Assembly: GCA_026826555.1 (NCBI GenBank)
Contig: JAKSZT010054396.1
Coordinates: forward strand, 16,690,057 to 16,754,056
Origin: Tolypeutes matacus
Lineage: Eukaryota > Chordata > Mammalia > Cingulata > Chlamyphoridae
DNA length: 64,000 nucleotides
Direction: 5' to 3'
Below the pieces are notes generated by a model. That model did not search any database, was not told the origin of the DNA, and saw only the letters and a program-made list of their open reading frames with translations. Position numbers and translations under genes: made by a program. This document shows positions 55,589 to 64,000 of the stretch, in pieces. Position 1 is the first letter of the stretch, and every line of letters starts with the position of its first letter.

Positions 55589-56089
55589 GTTTCTATTTTT
55601 AAAGTTATTATAACATGTTTTTCACATCTACAACATGATACACACAAAATCTAAACTTATAGACTCTTCATTTGTAAATACCTCATTTATTCCACTTCTA
55701 GTTTGCTGCCCTTATTATCCCGCTCCCAAGCAAGAGTAAAGAGAAATTAAGTTATGGAGTGGGAGGATAGGGAATACTTGCAAGGGAAGAAGGAAAAGAA
55801 AATCTGTGGAATTTCTTTGTAGACTTGGGCCTCTAGAGAGCAATATGTGAGGTTGTATGTACTTATCAGATGTCCATATTGTAAGACAACATGCGGGCAA
55901 TAGAACCTGCTTTCTAGCGGGTTAATGTTCTTTCTGAAGATGTTTAACTTATAACCACCAAAGGTCAGGTATTGGTGGAGTCACACTTAACATGAGACTT
56001 AATATTACAGTTACATTATTTCTTTTTTTTGTAAAAGTACTTCAAATTACTCTTTATACTTCATCATTCTTTTTCCTTCAATAAAACAG
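55589..56089. other. Intron 19, nothing recognised
   Basis: 501 bp, no repeat recognised. Confidence 0.6.
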
Positions 56090-56200
56090 GTTGTTGAACG
56101 CTTATTTTCCCTTCTATCGGATTGTATGTGGGAGACACCCATTGCTCAGGCCAAACATGCTATACAGATAAAAGAAAAAGAAAAAGAAATAAAATTACAG
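56090..56200 (+). CDS. HERC1: HERC1 exon e20 (w1097-w1133)
   Basis: 111 bp, phase 0 at both ends. Acceptor ATAAAACAG (weak pyrimidine tract immediately upstream, with a better one 15 bp further), donor GTAATT. It encodes VVERLFSLLSDCMWETPIAQ and a lysine/glutamate helix ending KEKEKEIKLQ. It is the last helical segment before the SPRY-coding exons. Confidence 0.95.
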
Positions 56201-56538
56201 GTAATTTATTCTTCCAAAAAGATATTTTTTGACAGCACAAGTGAGTATTGTGTCACCTGTGTCTGGATCCCTTCTCTCTGCATTGTCTCCCTCTCCATTG
56301 ATTCCTTCCCCTTAGTATAAATATGCTTGCTTTTCATTTCTCCTCTCAAATTCCTTTTTCATCCATGAAGCCTTCTCTAGCTTCTCTTTTTTTCCTTCAC
56401 TACTAAGCTACTCAAAAAAGTAATCTTCATATGTTTCAGCCACTTCCTTCTCATTTTCTATTCAACCAAATAGTTTAACTTTCAGCAAGGTACCAAAAAT
56501 AAATGACTAACATAAATGTTCATTGCTACTATTGTTTT
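56201..56538. other. Intron 20 proximal part, possible L2 remnant
   Basis: C/T-rich with TTCCTTTTTCATCCATGAAG and TTCTCTAGCTTC, which resembles L2 text, but ends are unclear. Confidence 0.4.
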
Positions 56539-56551
56539 AAAACACTGCCTT

Positions 56552-56843
56552 GGGGGAAGTGAATGTGGGTCAAGTGGTTGGGCTCTCGTTTACCATATGG
56601 GAAGTCCTGGGTTTGATTCCCGGGGCTTACCATATGGGAAGTCCTGGGTTTGATTCCCGGGGCCTCCTGGTGAAGACAAGACTGCTCGGGCAGCATAATG
56701 AGCTGACGGCCTGTGTGGCGCGGTGAGCTGACACGGCAAGATGGTGCAACAAAGGGAGACAGACACAGAAAAATCCAAAGCAAGTGGACACAACAAGCAC
56801 AAGCAACAAGGGGGGGGTAAATAAACAAATAAATCTTAAAAAA
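56552..56843 (+). mobile_element. DAS-SINE chimera with duplicated box B region
   Basis: Perfect TSD AAAACACTGCCTT at 56539-56551 and 56844-56856. After the A-box head, a 37-bp block holding box B (GGGTTTGATTCCCGGGGC) occurs twice in perfect tandem (56590-56626 and 56627-56663), then the CTCCTGGTGAAG part, a non-tRNA stretch and an A-tail. Confidence 0.93.
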
Positions 56844-57045
56844 AAAACACTGCCTTCTCCTAGGTCTCCATATACTCTCTGCTAATGCTTGATTTCCTCT
56901 AGAGGCAACTCTTCTTTGATATCACTTTTCCCTTGCCTCCATTCCAGGATGTTGCTGTTCCTCGGAGTTCTAGCCTTAGATTTTCCAGCAGTCTCACCCA
57001 CACCAATGATCATTTTCACCTACATGCGCGGTGCCTTCCAAACTT

Positions 57046-57235
57046 TTTTTTTTTAACCAGGAGTTCCTGGGGATCGAACCTCAGTCCCTCCATATGGTAG
57101 ACGGACGCCGAACCTCTTGAGCCACATCCGTTTCCCTTTTTTTTTTTTTTTTTTACCGGGAGGTCCCGGGGCTGGAACCCAGGTCCCTCCATATGGGAGA
57201 CAGATGCCCAACCATTTGAGTCACATCCGTCCCCC
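57046..57235 (-). mobile_element. DAS-SINE dimer
   Basis: Two tRNA-like units (57055-57136 and 57155-57235) in the same orientation, each with a T-run. A single perfect TSD GCCTTCCAAACTT flanks the pair (57033-57045 and 57236-57248), so they inserted as one dimer. Confidence 0.9.
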
Positions 57236-57239
57236 GCCT

Positions 57240-58625
57240 TCCAAACTTATATGCTAGTCGGTTCTTGCCTCCTCAAGCCTTTCCCCTTTTCTTCCTGCCC
57301 CATTCTTGATTGACGGCACCACCATTCACCTGGCTTTCCAAACACTAATTCCTGGGAATTCTATACTCTCCTAACTTGCCCATCCATGTAGTCACTAGGC
57401 TGTATCAATTTTACCTCCTAAATATCTCATAGCTCTTCAATCCCTCCATCTACCTACCTTAAGTCTTCTCTTGATTTCATGATTCCACACTTTTCTGTTT
57501 TTTTCTTCTACCTCCATATTTCTTATTCTTATTCTTATTCTTTATTGGTTCTTTCTCTTCTATTTAATCTTTTAAGTGTTGGAGTATCCCAGTGCTTGGT
57601 CCCAAGACTCCCTCTTTTTTTCAAATTTCACCCTCGTTCTCTCTCCTGTACCTAAGGAAACCTTAGAGACATAAGCCATTAATTCCCCAATTTATAATTC
57701 CAGTTCTGACTTTTTTTCCAAATTACTTGTCTCACCACTTGAATGTGATATTCTAATAGACATCTCAAACTTCGTATGTCAAAAATAGCATTCTTAGTTC
57801 CATCATCTCTTGTTCCTTCCCCAGACATTCCCATTCTTCTAGTTGATTATTAAATCAAAACACGTGAGTCATTCTTGATTCCTTCCTTCCTTTCATTTTC
57901 TCTATCCATAACATCTCCAAGTCCTGTTGTCTCCTTTAAAACATAACTCGAATTTGCTCACCTCTTCAGTTCTCTGCCAGAACCCTATTCTAAGCCACTG
58001 TCATCTCTGGCCTGGACTGTGCAATAGTCTCCCTAACTGGTCTCTCTGCTTCCATTCTTATTCCATATAGTCCACTCTCTACATGGAATCCAGAGTGATC
58101 TTTTACAATTGCAAATCAGAGCATGTTGGTCCTCTGCTTAAAACCCTCCAAAGGTTTCTCATCATTCTTAGATAAAATCTAGAAGTCCTTGTCCTCTCCC
58201 TTTTGGTTATCTCACTCTGAATAACTTGCCTTATTCCTGTTTTTTGAATACACTAAGCTTGTTCCTTCCTTAGAGTTTTGTATTGGCTGTTCTCTCTACC
58301 TGGATTACTTCTCTCAGGTATGTTTCTTAGAAGTTGACTATTTCTTGTTATTCAAACCTCAACTTAATTATCACCTCTTTAGATAGTCTTTTCCTTATCA
58401 CTCAATCTAGAGTTGCTGCTACACCCTCTTCATTACATCACCAGTTTTAATCTCAGCATAGCACTTATTACAGATATTTCCATGTTTATTTATTTTCTGT
58501 CTTTCTGTTCCAAAATGTAAGTTATATGAGAGTTGAGACCTTATCAATCTGCTGAATAGATAGGATCTGGTAGTGTGTCTGGCACATAGTAGGTACTTAA
58601 TAATGCTTATTGAATGAATGAACGA
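57240..58625 (+). mobile_element. L2-like ancient LINE, long copy
   Basis: About 1.4 kb. ATTTATAATTCCAGTTCTGA, CTGTGCAATAGTCTCCCTAA, AATCAGAGCATGTTGGTCCT, AAAACCCTCCAAAGGTTTCT and the tail CTGGCACATAGTAGGTACTT with GAATGAATGAACGAATGAAT. Confidence 0.8.
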
Positions 58626-58650
58626 ATGAATGAGTGAATGAATGAGTTCA
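58605..58650. repeat. (GAAT)n tail of the L2 copy
   Basis: About ten GAAT-type units at the end of the L2-like element. Confidence 0.9.
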
Positions 58651-59320
58651 AGCTTTCCTATTTCTTACCTGAACTCTTGCAGTAAACTCCTGATTGGGCT
58701 CTCTGTCTTCATCCTATACAGCCCTAAAAAATGATTTTTATAAAGCACAGATCTGATCACATATCCCTATGTAAATCATTCCATGTAGGTACTTCTTATT
58801 GTCTATATAAAGTAAAAGTTTAAACTTCTTAATATGGCATATAAGACCTTCCACGATTTTGCTCCTCCTTCTCTTTCCAGCCTCATTTTCTGCCAGTCTT
58901 ATGCTGCAGACATTCCACACTGTTTGCAATTCCGTTAAATCACTGAACTCTGTGGTATCTCCGTGCTTTGATATATGTTATACACACTGCCCTACCTGCC
59001 CTTCTGTGCCATGACCAAACTGCTTAATGCCTTTTCTTCATTCAGGACTTAGCTCAGAAGTCACCCTTATTTTGACTTTGTGCTTACTTTGTCCTTCCCA
59101 ACCATGGTTAGACACATAAACTTTTATGTTTCAGCTATGCCTATTATGTAACTTCTATTATTCTCTCACTGTAATACAGCTGTGATTTATTTACTTGGCT
59201 CTCTGTCCTCTAATTGGACCATAAGCCCTTTATGGGCAGGGACCATGCTCTACTTATCATTGTGTTCTCATTGTCTTGAACAGTAACTGGTACATAATAG
59301 ATAATTAATAAATATTTGTG
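58650..59320 (+). mobile_element. Second L2-like LINE, head to tail
   Basis: AGTAAACTCCTGATTGGGCT, CAGATCTGATCACATATCCC, CTCCTCCTTCTCTTTCCAGC and the tail CAGTAACTGGTACATAATAG. It starts right after the previous copy ends. Confidence 0.75.
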
Positions 59321-59405
59321 GGGTAAAACCAAGGAGTCATGGAATGTATGTCTTACCTAAGAGATAGGTTGCTCCAAAATATTGACCCATTTTCTTTTCT
59401 GGTAG

Positions 59406-59582
59406 AAGCAGGGAGAGTTGGAGGAAGAAGATGAGAATCTTCCTATACAAGAAGTATCCTTTGACCCAGAGAAAGCTCAGTGTTGCCTAGTGGAGAATGG
59501 ACAGATTTTAACTCATGGCAGTGGAGGAAAAGGATATGGATTGGCATCAACTGGAGTAACTTCTGGGTGTTATCAGTGGAAG
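59406..59582 (+). CDS. HERC1: HERC1 exon e21, SPRY domain start (w1134-w1192)
   Basis: 177 bp, phase 0 at both ends. Acceptor TTCTGGTAG, donor GTGTGT. It encodes KQGELEEEDENLPIQEVSFD, then VENGQILTHGSGGKGYGLAS and GVTSGCYQWK. The last two pieces are the first strands of the SPRY beta-sandwich; the G-x-Y-Q-W-K strand continues directly into FYIV of e22. SPRY domains bind partner peptides; the HERC1 SPRY ligand is not settled as far as I know. Confidence 0.97.
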
Positions 59583-59814
59583 GTGTGTAAAACTCCAAAT
59601 AGCTTTTTGAACCTATTGCCTTTTAATCTTTTTTTTTTTTTTTCCAGTTTTTTTTCTAAAAAAAGTATGGGGAAAGACTTTAAAAATCATTTTATGTAAA
59701 TGGTCTATCACTATGCAAGATGTTAACATAAATGGAAACTTAGTAAAGGGTATACAGGAACTCTACTATTTTTTGTAACTCTTCTCTAAGTCTGAAATTA
59801 AGTCAATTTAAAAA

Positions 59815-60240
59815 TTATTAATCATCATATACCCCTCCCATGAGGGGTCACACAGAGCACACTCTTCCTCCAGCAACAAAAACGCAGCAACATATGTGAG
59901 ATGTTTCTGCCTAGGAAAGTCATTAGAGACTCATCACCCAAGGTTTTTACTGGGGGCTGGTCATGGAGGCACCCTATGACTAGCATAATCCAAAATTCCA
60001 GACTCCTGGAAGGAAAGCAGATATTCACCATAAACCACATTGTTTGCTCAAACAGTATTGAGCCACCCTTATCAGTTAGGGAAAAGTTCATATCAGAGTA
60101 GGGAACTGTTTGCCAATCAAGTTCCCAGGTACCAGTCAAGGGCAGTGTTGCAAGCAAGCCTTTCTAAGAAAGGCGGTCTCAGATGGGACATGTTAACTCT
60201 TTTCTGCAGAGAAGTATACACAAGAGAGTAATTAGAAAAT
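59815..60240. mobile_element. Possible old LTR
   Basis: About 400 bp, richer in GC than its surroundings (CATGAGGGGTCACACAGAGC, GACTCCTGGAAGGAAAGCAG, AGCAAGCCTTTCTAAGAAAG). It reminds me of an ancient ERVL-type LTR. No ends or TSD are defined, so this is tentative. Confidence 0.4.
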
Positions 60241-60572
60241 CTATATGTAAAGAATTTCCATTAATAATTTTCTGAACTAGACTTCTTCAGCTTTATAATT
60301 GTGAGCTAAAATTGCTTATTTTAAAATGTAAGTGCTTAGAGGCTATTCTAAATGTTCTGCAAGGCAAAGACTAAATTTGTTTTTAAGGCTTTACAAATTG
60401 ATGAAATGATTTCCTTTTCTTTGTAATTTTTCACTTAGGCTGGGAATAAACTTAACATGTTTCCGTAAATTCATAAATATTTTAATAAACGTTACCCAGT
60501 ATTGGTTAATGCAGTTTATAATATATAATTAGAGTTTTTGAATATTAATAAATATTACCAATTTTATTTTAG

Positions 60573-60812
60573 TTTTACATTGTGAAAGAAAACAGAGGTA
60601 ATGAAGGCACGTGTGTTGGTGTTTCTCGCTGGCCAGTTCATGACTTTAATCATCGCACTACCTCGGATATGTGGCTGTATAGGGCCTACAGTGGTAATCT
60701 CTATCACAATGGAGAACAGACTCTGACGTTGTCCAGCTTTACTCAGGGAGATTTCATTACCTGTGTATTAGACATGGAAGCCAGGACCATTTCCTTTGGG
60801 AAAAATGGAGAG
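60573..60812 (+). CDS. HERC1: HERC1 exon e22, SPRY core (w1193-w1272)
   Basis: 240 bp, phase 0 at both ends. Acceptor ATTTTATTTTAG, donor GTACTG. It encodes FYIVKENRGNEGTCVGVSRW, MWLYRAYSGNLYHNGEQ, and GDFITCVLDMEARTISFGKN. These are hallmark SPRY strands: the VGVSRWP strand, the tyrosine/glycine-rich YRAYSGNLYHNGE segment and the D-x-E-x-x-T-I-S-F-x-x-N-G hairpin. Together with e21 and e23 they make the full domain. Confidence 0.97.
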
Positions 60813-61205
60813 GTACTGAAACCTATTCACAAGCATTGCATGTTTTTTTATTTACATTTCTAGTCAGCTTAGTTATTCCAGTGCTGGTTATTCAGCTTAT
60901 AAATTATCCACTCTCCTCTGGCTTTTCTCTAATATTCTTTGGTTCTTATAGTATTTATCAGCACCAAACAAACAATACAAAGGAAAGATAGTAAAATCCC
61001 AGTAAGATTGTTGAAATGGATGAACAAATTAGCCTCATTTATTTGTGGAATTCCTTTGGTTAGAAAGGCTAATTGAGATTTGGCTACAGTAACTTTTACT
61101 TCGTTTCATAAGAGCTTTGAATTTTACTGTTGGACAGTATCAATTTTTAAAATTCTTATTTCCTTTTGTTTTTTGTTTTTTTTCATCATGTCTGCCACAC
61201 TTTAG
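60813..61205. other. Intron 22, nothing recognised
   Basis: 393 bp, no repeat recognised. Confidence 0.6.
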
Positions 61206-61289
61206 GAGCCCAAATTAGCTTTTGAAGATGTGGATGCAGCAGAATTGTACCCTTGTATAATGTTCTATAGTAGCAACCCAGGGGAAAAG
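61206..61289 (+). CDS. HERC1: HERC1 exon e23, SPRY end (w1273-w1300)
   Basis: 84 bp, phase 0 at both ends. Acceptor CACTTTAG, donor GTAATG. It encodes EPKLAFEDVDAAELYPCIMF and YSSNPGEK. The L-Y-P-C-I-x-F-Y strand is the usual last SPRY strand; VKI at the start of e24 finishes it. Confidence 0.96.
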
Positions 61290-62340
61290 GTAATGAAACC
61301 TCAAATCTTTATACTTAAGTATAAAGGATATTTATTTTTATTATATTTGTTAGCATCTGATAGAATTTATAAATGTAATATAACTATTTCTAGCATTAAA
61401 AATATCTGGTTCAGATAACTTACTCTTCTAGAGTAAGTAATAATTTATAGGAATTATCTTTATTCTTTATTAAGGCAATATTTGATATTTCTGGCATTTT
61501 GAATATAGTGAGTCAATTTTCAAACTTGTGCAATTAAAGGAATTATAGGAAGTACTTTAGGGATAATCTGGTTCACTGGCAATTATGCACAAAAGAGAAA
61601 TCTAGAAATAATATTAAATGGAAAAAGATGTAATTAGCTGAATAATGGACATTCCAGTTGAGGATCGGAAGTCCTCTTTTATTCATTCAGCTGGAGAGTT
61701 CTTACCCCTTGTTGATGGTGTAAATTTGAACCTTAAATCCTCATGAGTTCAGGATTAAAAAGATACTCTCTCACTGAAAACTCTTTTCTCCTCATCTAAA
61801 ACCCAAACAGAAGCAAACTTCTTTGTGGTCTCCCTGGGCTGGTGGGTGGTATTTTTCTGCTCCATCCATTCACTTGACAGTATAGTCTAGGTCTGGTCTA
61901 CAGAATTTCTAGTTATTATTTAGAGAAAGGTTTTTAGGTTATCTCGTATATAATACCTCTGTAAAGGAAGTGCTGCATCTCGTAAATCCTAACATGAAAA
62001 TTACTTTTTATTTTAGTTTAAATATACTTTAAAAGATTTTTAAGGTGGTAAAGACTAGTAGTCTTTAAGGACGTAAAGACTAGCAGTCAAGAACTGCTTC
62101 TTGAACAGCTAGTCAACAAAACTGAACTGGAGGTGAAGTAAAGAGGCAACCCAGTGCCTGCTGTCATCCCTTTCCTTGATATTCTTGCAGCACAAAATGA
62201 GTTCTGGCATGTTCTGGTTAATGGCTCAGTGTTCCCCAGCATCTGTGAACCTTGAAGGAATCGATTCAACTGTAGACTATGTATTTGTCAATTTATTCTG
62301 CCTGGAAAGCTTTTGTGATAAGTTTCAGAATCTCTGAGAA
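61290..62340. other. Intron 23 proximal part, nothing recognised
   Basis: About 1 kb; a short local duplication (GTAAAGACTAGTAGTC and GTAAAGACTAGCAGTC at 62050-62090) is present. Confidence 0.5.
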
Positions 62341-62560
62341 AAATAATGCTAATAATAGTATATTTTGAGCATTTATGGTGTGTCCAGCACTGTACTAATA
62401 AGTATTTTTTTTTTATGTGCATAGTCTCATAGTCTTTAAAATAACCATAAGAGATAGAACTATTACTCGTGTTGCTTTTTCAAATGAAGAAACTGAGACT
62501 AAGAAAGATTAAACAATTTTCCAAGATTATGCAGAGTTAAGATTTGGACCCACATCTTGC
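62340..62560 (-). mobile_element. MIR SINE
   Basis: GGTGTGTCCAGCACTGTACT, AAATGAAGAAACTGAGACTA, GAGTTAAGATTTGGACCC; reverse MIR pattern. Confidence 0.75.
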
Positions 62561-63034
62561 TGCTCTCTTAACTTCTATGTCTTATTTGCAGTGTTTGTCC
62601 AGACTGGGAATACCCCACTTGTCTAGATTTATGATTTTACTCTTGTGCCCTATGAATAAGATAAGGACTCATTATTATTCTAGAGCCTTGAGAATGAGAG
62701 CATGTAGATCCCCAAAGCTTTTTTGGACTAAATTGAGCCAGTCAAATACACCTTAGTCTATATCCATCTTTCAAGTGGCCAATAATTCTGGAATTCATGG
62801 ACTCAAGGAAATTTAAATGACAGGGCAGCTTATTCCAGAGGACCATACTGCTACTAACTTCTGGTAGGTCTGTAACATTTGCTCACTCCTTGTTGGGAGC
62901 CAATTGATATAATTCACATGTATTAGGAGACCAAGGACTACTTCAACATGGGTTTCCATGTGTTAAATTTATTTATTTAATTTTAGGAGAACTATTAATA
63001 TTGTACATTTGCCACCCCCTTTTATTTTATATAG
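62561..63034. other. Intron 23 distal part, nothing recognised
   Basis: Sequence up to the e24 acceptor. Confidence 0.55.
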
Positions 63035-63555
63035 GTGAAAATTTGTGATATGCAGATGCGTGGCACACCACGAGACTTACTTCCAGGAGATCCCATTTGT
63101 AGTCCAGTAGCTGTAGTACTGGCTGAGGCCACTATTCAGCTTATCCGCATCCTTCACCGAACAGACCGTTGGACTTACTGCATTAACAAAAAATTGATGG
63201 AAAGGCTGCACAAAATTAAGACATGTGTTAAAGAGTCAGGTCAGAAGCTAAAGAAAAGCCGCTCGGTTCAGAGCCGAGAGGAAAATGAAATGAGAGAGGA
63301 GAAGGAAAGCAAAGAGGAAGAGAAAGGTAAACATAATAGGCATGGCCTTGCTGACCTCTCAGAGCTGCAGCTGAGGACCCTTTGCATAGAGGTGTGGCCT
63401 GTTCTGGCGGTAATAGGAGGAGTTGATGCTGGTCTCAGAGTTGGAGGTCGGTGTGTTCACAAGCAAACTGGGCGCCACGCCATGCTGCTCGGAGTAGTCA
63501 AAGAGGGCAGCACATCTGCTAAGGTCCAGTGGGATGAAGCAGAAATTACCATCAG
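63035..63555 (+). CDS. HERC1: HERC1 exon e24, post-SPRY segment (w1301-w1474)
   Basis: 521 bp, the longest exon here; phase 0 in, phase 2 out. Acceptor TTTATATAG, donor GTATGA. Parts in order: VKICDMQMRGTPRDLLPGDP; a helix VAVVLAEATIQLIRILHRTD; a charged coiled-coil-like stretch (KKSRSVQSREENEMREEKES, KEEEKGKHNR); helix LSELQLRTLCIEVWPVLAVI; and a compact beta-rich end (RVGGRCVHKQTGRHAMLLGV, STSAKVQWDEAEITI). The end resembles a small SH3-like barrel of the type seen in other large E3 ligases (tentative). The next exon is outside the window. Confidence 0.96.
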
Positions 63556-64000
63556 GTATGATCTGTTGACTTACCCTTTGAGCAAATGAATATTTAATGG
63601 TAAAATATATGTTAGAAGAGCTTTCAGTTAATTTTTAAAAATAATTTACTGTGATTTCATAAAGGAGTTGTTCCCAAACCCGTGTTCCTTGGAATGCTAG
63701 TGGTTTGTAAAATATTGATAGTTTTTGGTTTGTTTTGTGAAGAACTGGTAAGCTCACTCATTTAGATTTAACCGGGATCCTTCTTTCTACTCTTCATTTG
63801 GCTTCTTGCTTTTTGATCATTCCTGTTTTACAATGGGATAGAAGGAAGCCAGCTAGAAAATACACATCTGTCCATTATATTTTGTGTTAGGAGGGTTTTG
63901 CAGAGTGAGAACATTTGAGTGACAAAATTAGGTTTTGGATTATCTCTGATTCTAAGTATCTTGTTCCCCCCCTCCTTTTTTTTTACGTGTACAACATTTT
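63556..64000. other. Intron after e24, nothing recognised
   Basis: Intronic sequence to the window edge, ending in a pyrimidine run near 63960. No acceptor consistent with the next HERC1 exon is seen before the window ends. Confidence 0.6.

Larger units (their letters stand above)
1..64000 (+). other. HERC1: HERC1 gene, internal part (24 exons, both ends cut)
   Basis: HERC1 is a very large cytosolic and membrane-associated E3 ubiquitin ligase. Its known architecture is RCC1-like domain 1, SPRY domain, WD40 repeats, RCC1-like domain 2 and C-terminal HECT domain. It has been linked to ARF1/clathrin trafficking and to turnover of partners such as TSC2 and RAF1. Joining the 24 exons gives an uninterrupted frame of about 1473 codons whose order and sequence match HERC1 as I remember it, including the SPRY block. 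All introns are GT-AG except one GC-AG. The exons are intact and unfrayed, so this is the functional locus and not a retrocopy. Window residues w1-w1473 are counted from the first codon of e1; from the remembered SPRY position roughly 880 residues precede w1. Confidence 0.96.

Noticed and set aside
2839..63555. HECTD4, HERC2 or MYCBP2 as the gene identity
   Set aside because: These giant ligases share some domain types, but the solenoid sequence and the SPRY block match HERC1 in order over all 24 exons.
1..64000. CRISPR arrays, operons, riboswitches or bacterial-type elements
   Set aside because: The window is vertebrate intronic and exonic DNA; the regularly spaced repeats found are SINEs, microsatellites and L1 monomers.

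Overview
This window is mammalian genomic DNA lying entirely inside one gene on the + strand, the giant HECT-family ubiquitin ligase HERC1. The sequence starts and ends in introns. I place 24 consecutive coding exons (called e1-e24 here) between 2839 and 63555. They sum to 4421 nt, in frame throughout, about 1473 codons of the roughly 4860-residue protein. They cover the part after the first RCC1-like domain, through the SPRY domain (e21-e23), into the basic/acidic linker and compact segment that follow it (e24). Neither RCC1-like domain, nor the WD40 region, nor the HECT domain is in the window.

The organism is most likely an armadillo (Xenarthra, probably Dasypus). The window carries about 22 tRNA-Ala-derived SINE copies of the DAS-SINE type: monomers, head-extended forms, dimers and tRNA/unknown chimeras. 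Many are flanked by clear target-site duplications (TSDs). There is also a lineage-type solo LTR family and L1 elements with unusual 5' regions. Older shared mammalian repeats (L2, MIR, a MER5A-like element, another hAT element, old L1 fragments) fill much of the rest.

Layout: 1-2838 intron with a cluster of four DAS-SINEs; 2839-11342 exons e1-e5; 11343-19560 an 8.2-kb intron mostly made of one sense L1 (12688-18948). That L1 lacks ORF1 and the RT core, and carries three SINEs and two LTRs in opposite orientation. Then 19561-28370 exons e6-e11, including an 88-bp intron with a GC donor; 28371-39122 two large introns around the 52-bp exon e12; 39123-41351 exons e13-e14; 41352-48168 an intron that is about 90% a single full-length antisense L1 (41585-47770); 48169-63555 exons e15-e24; 63556-64000 intron.

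Only one cellular gene is present. The interest lies in the nested mobile-element history: an inverted LTR pair, serial insertion at reused target sites, a retroposed LTR-terminated transcript, an orphan poly(A) insertion and tandem monomers in L1 5' regions. A second strand of interest is the GC-AG mini-intron. I did not find a new gene system. Repeat family names and the species call come from memory of consensus features, not a database search.
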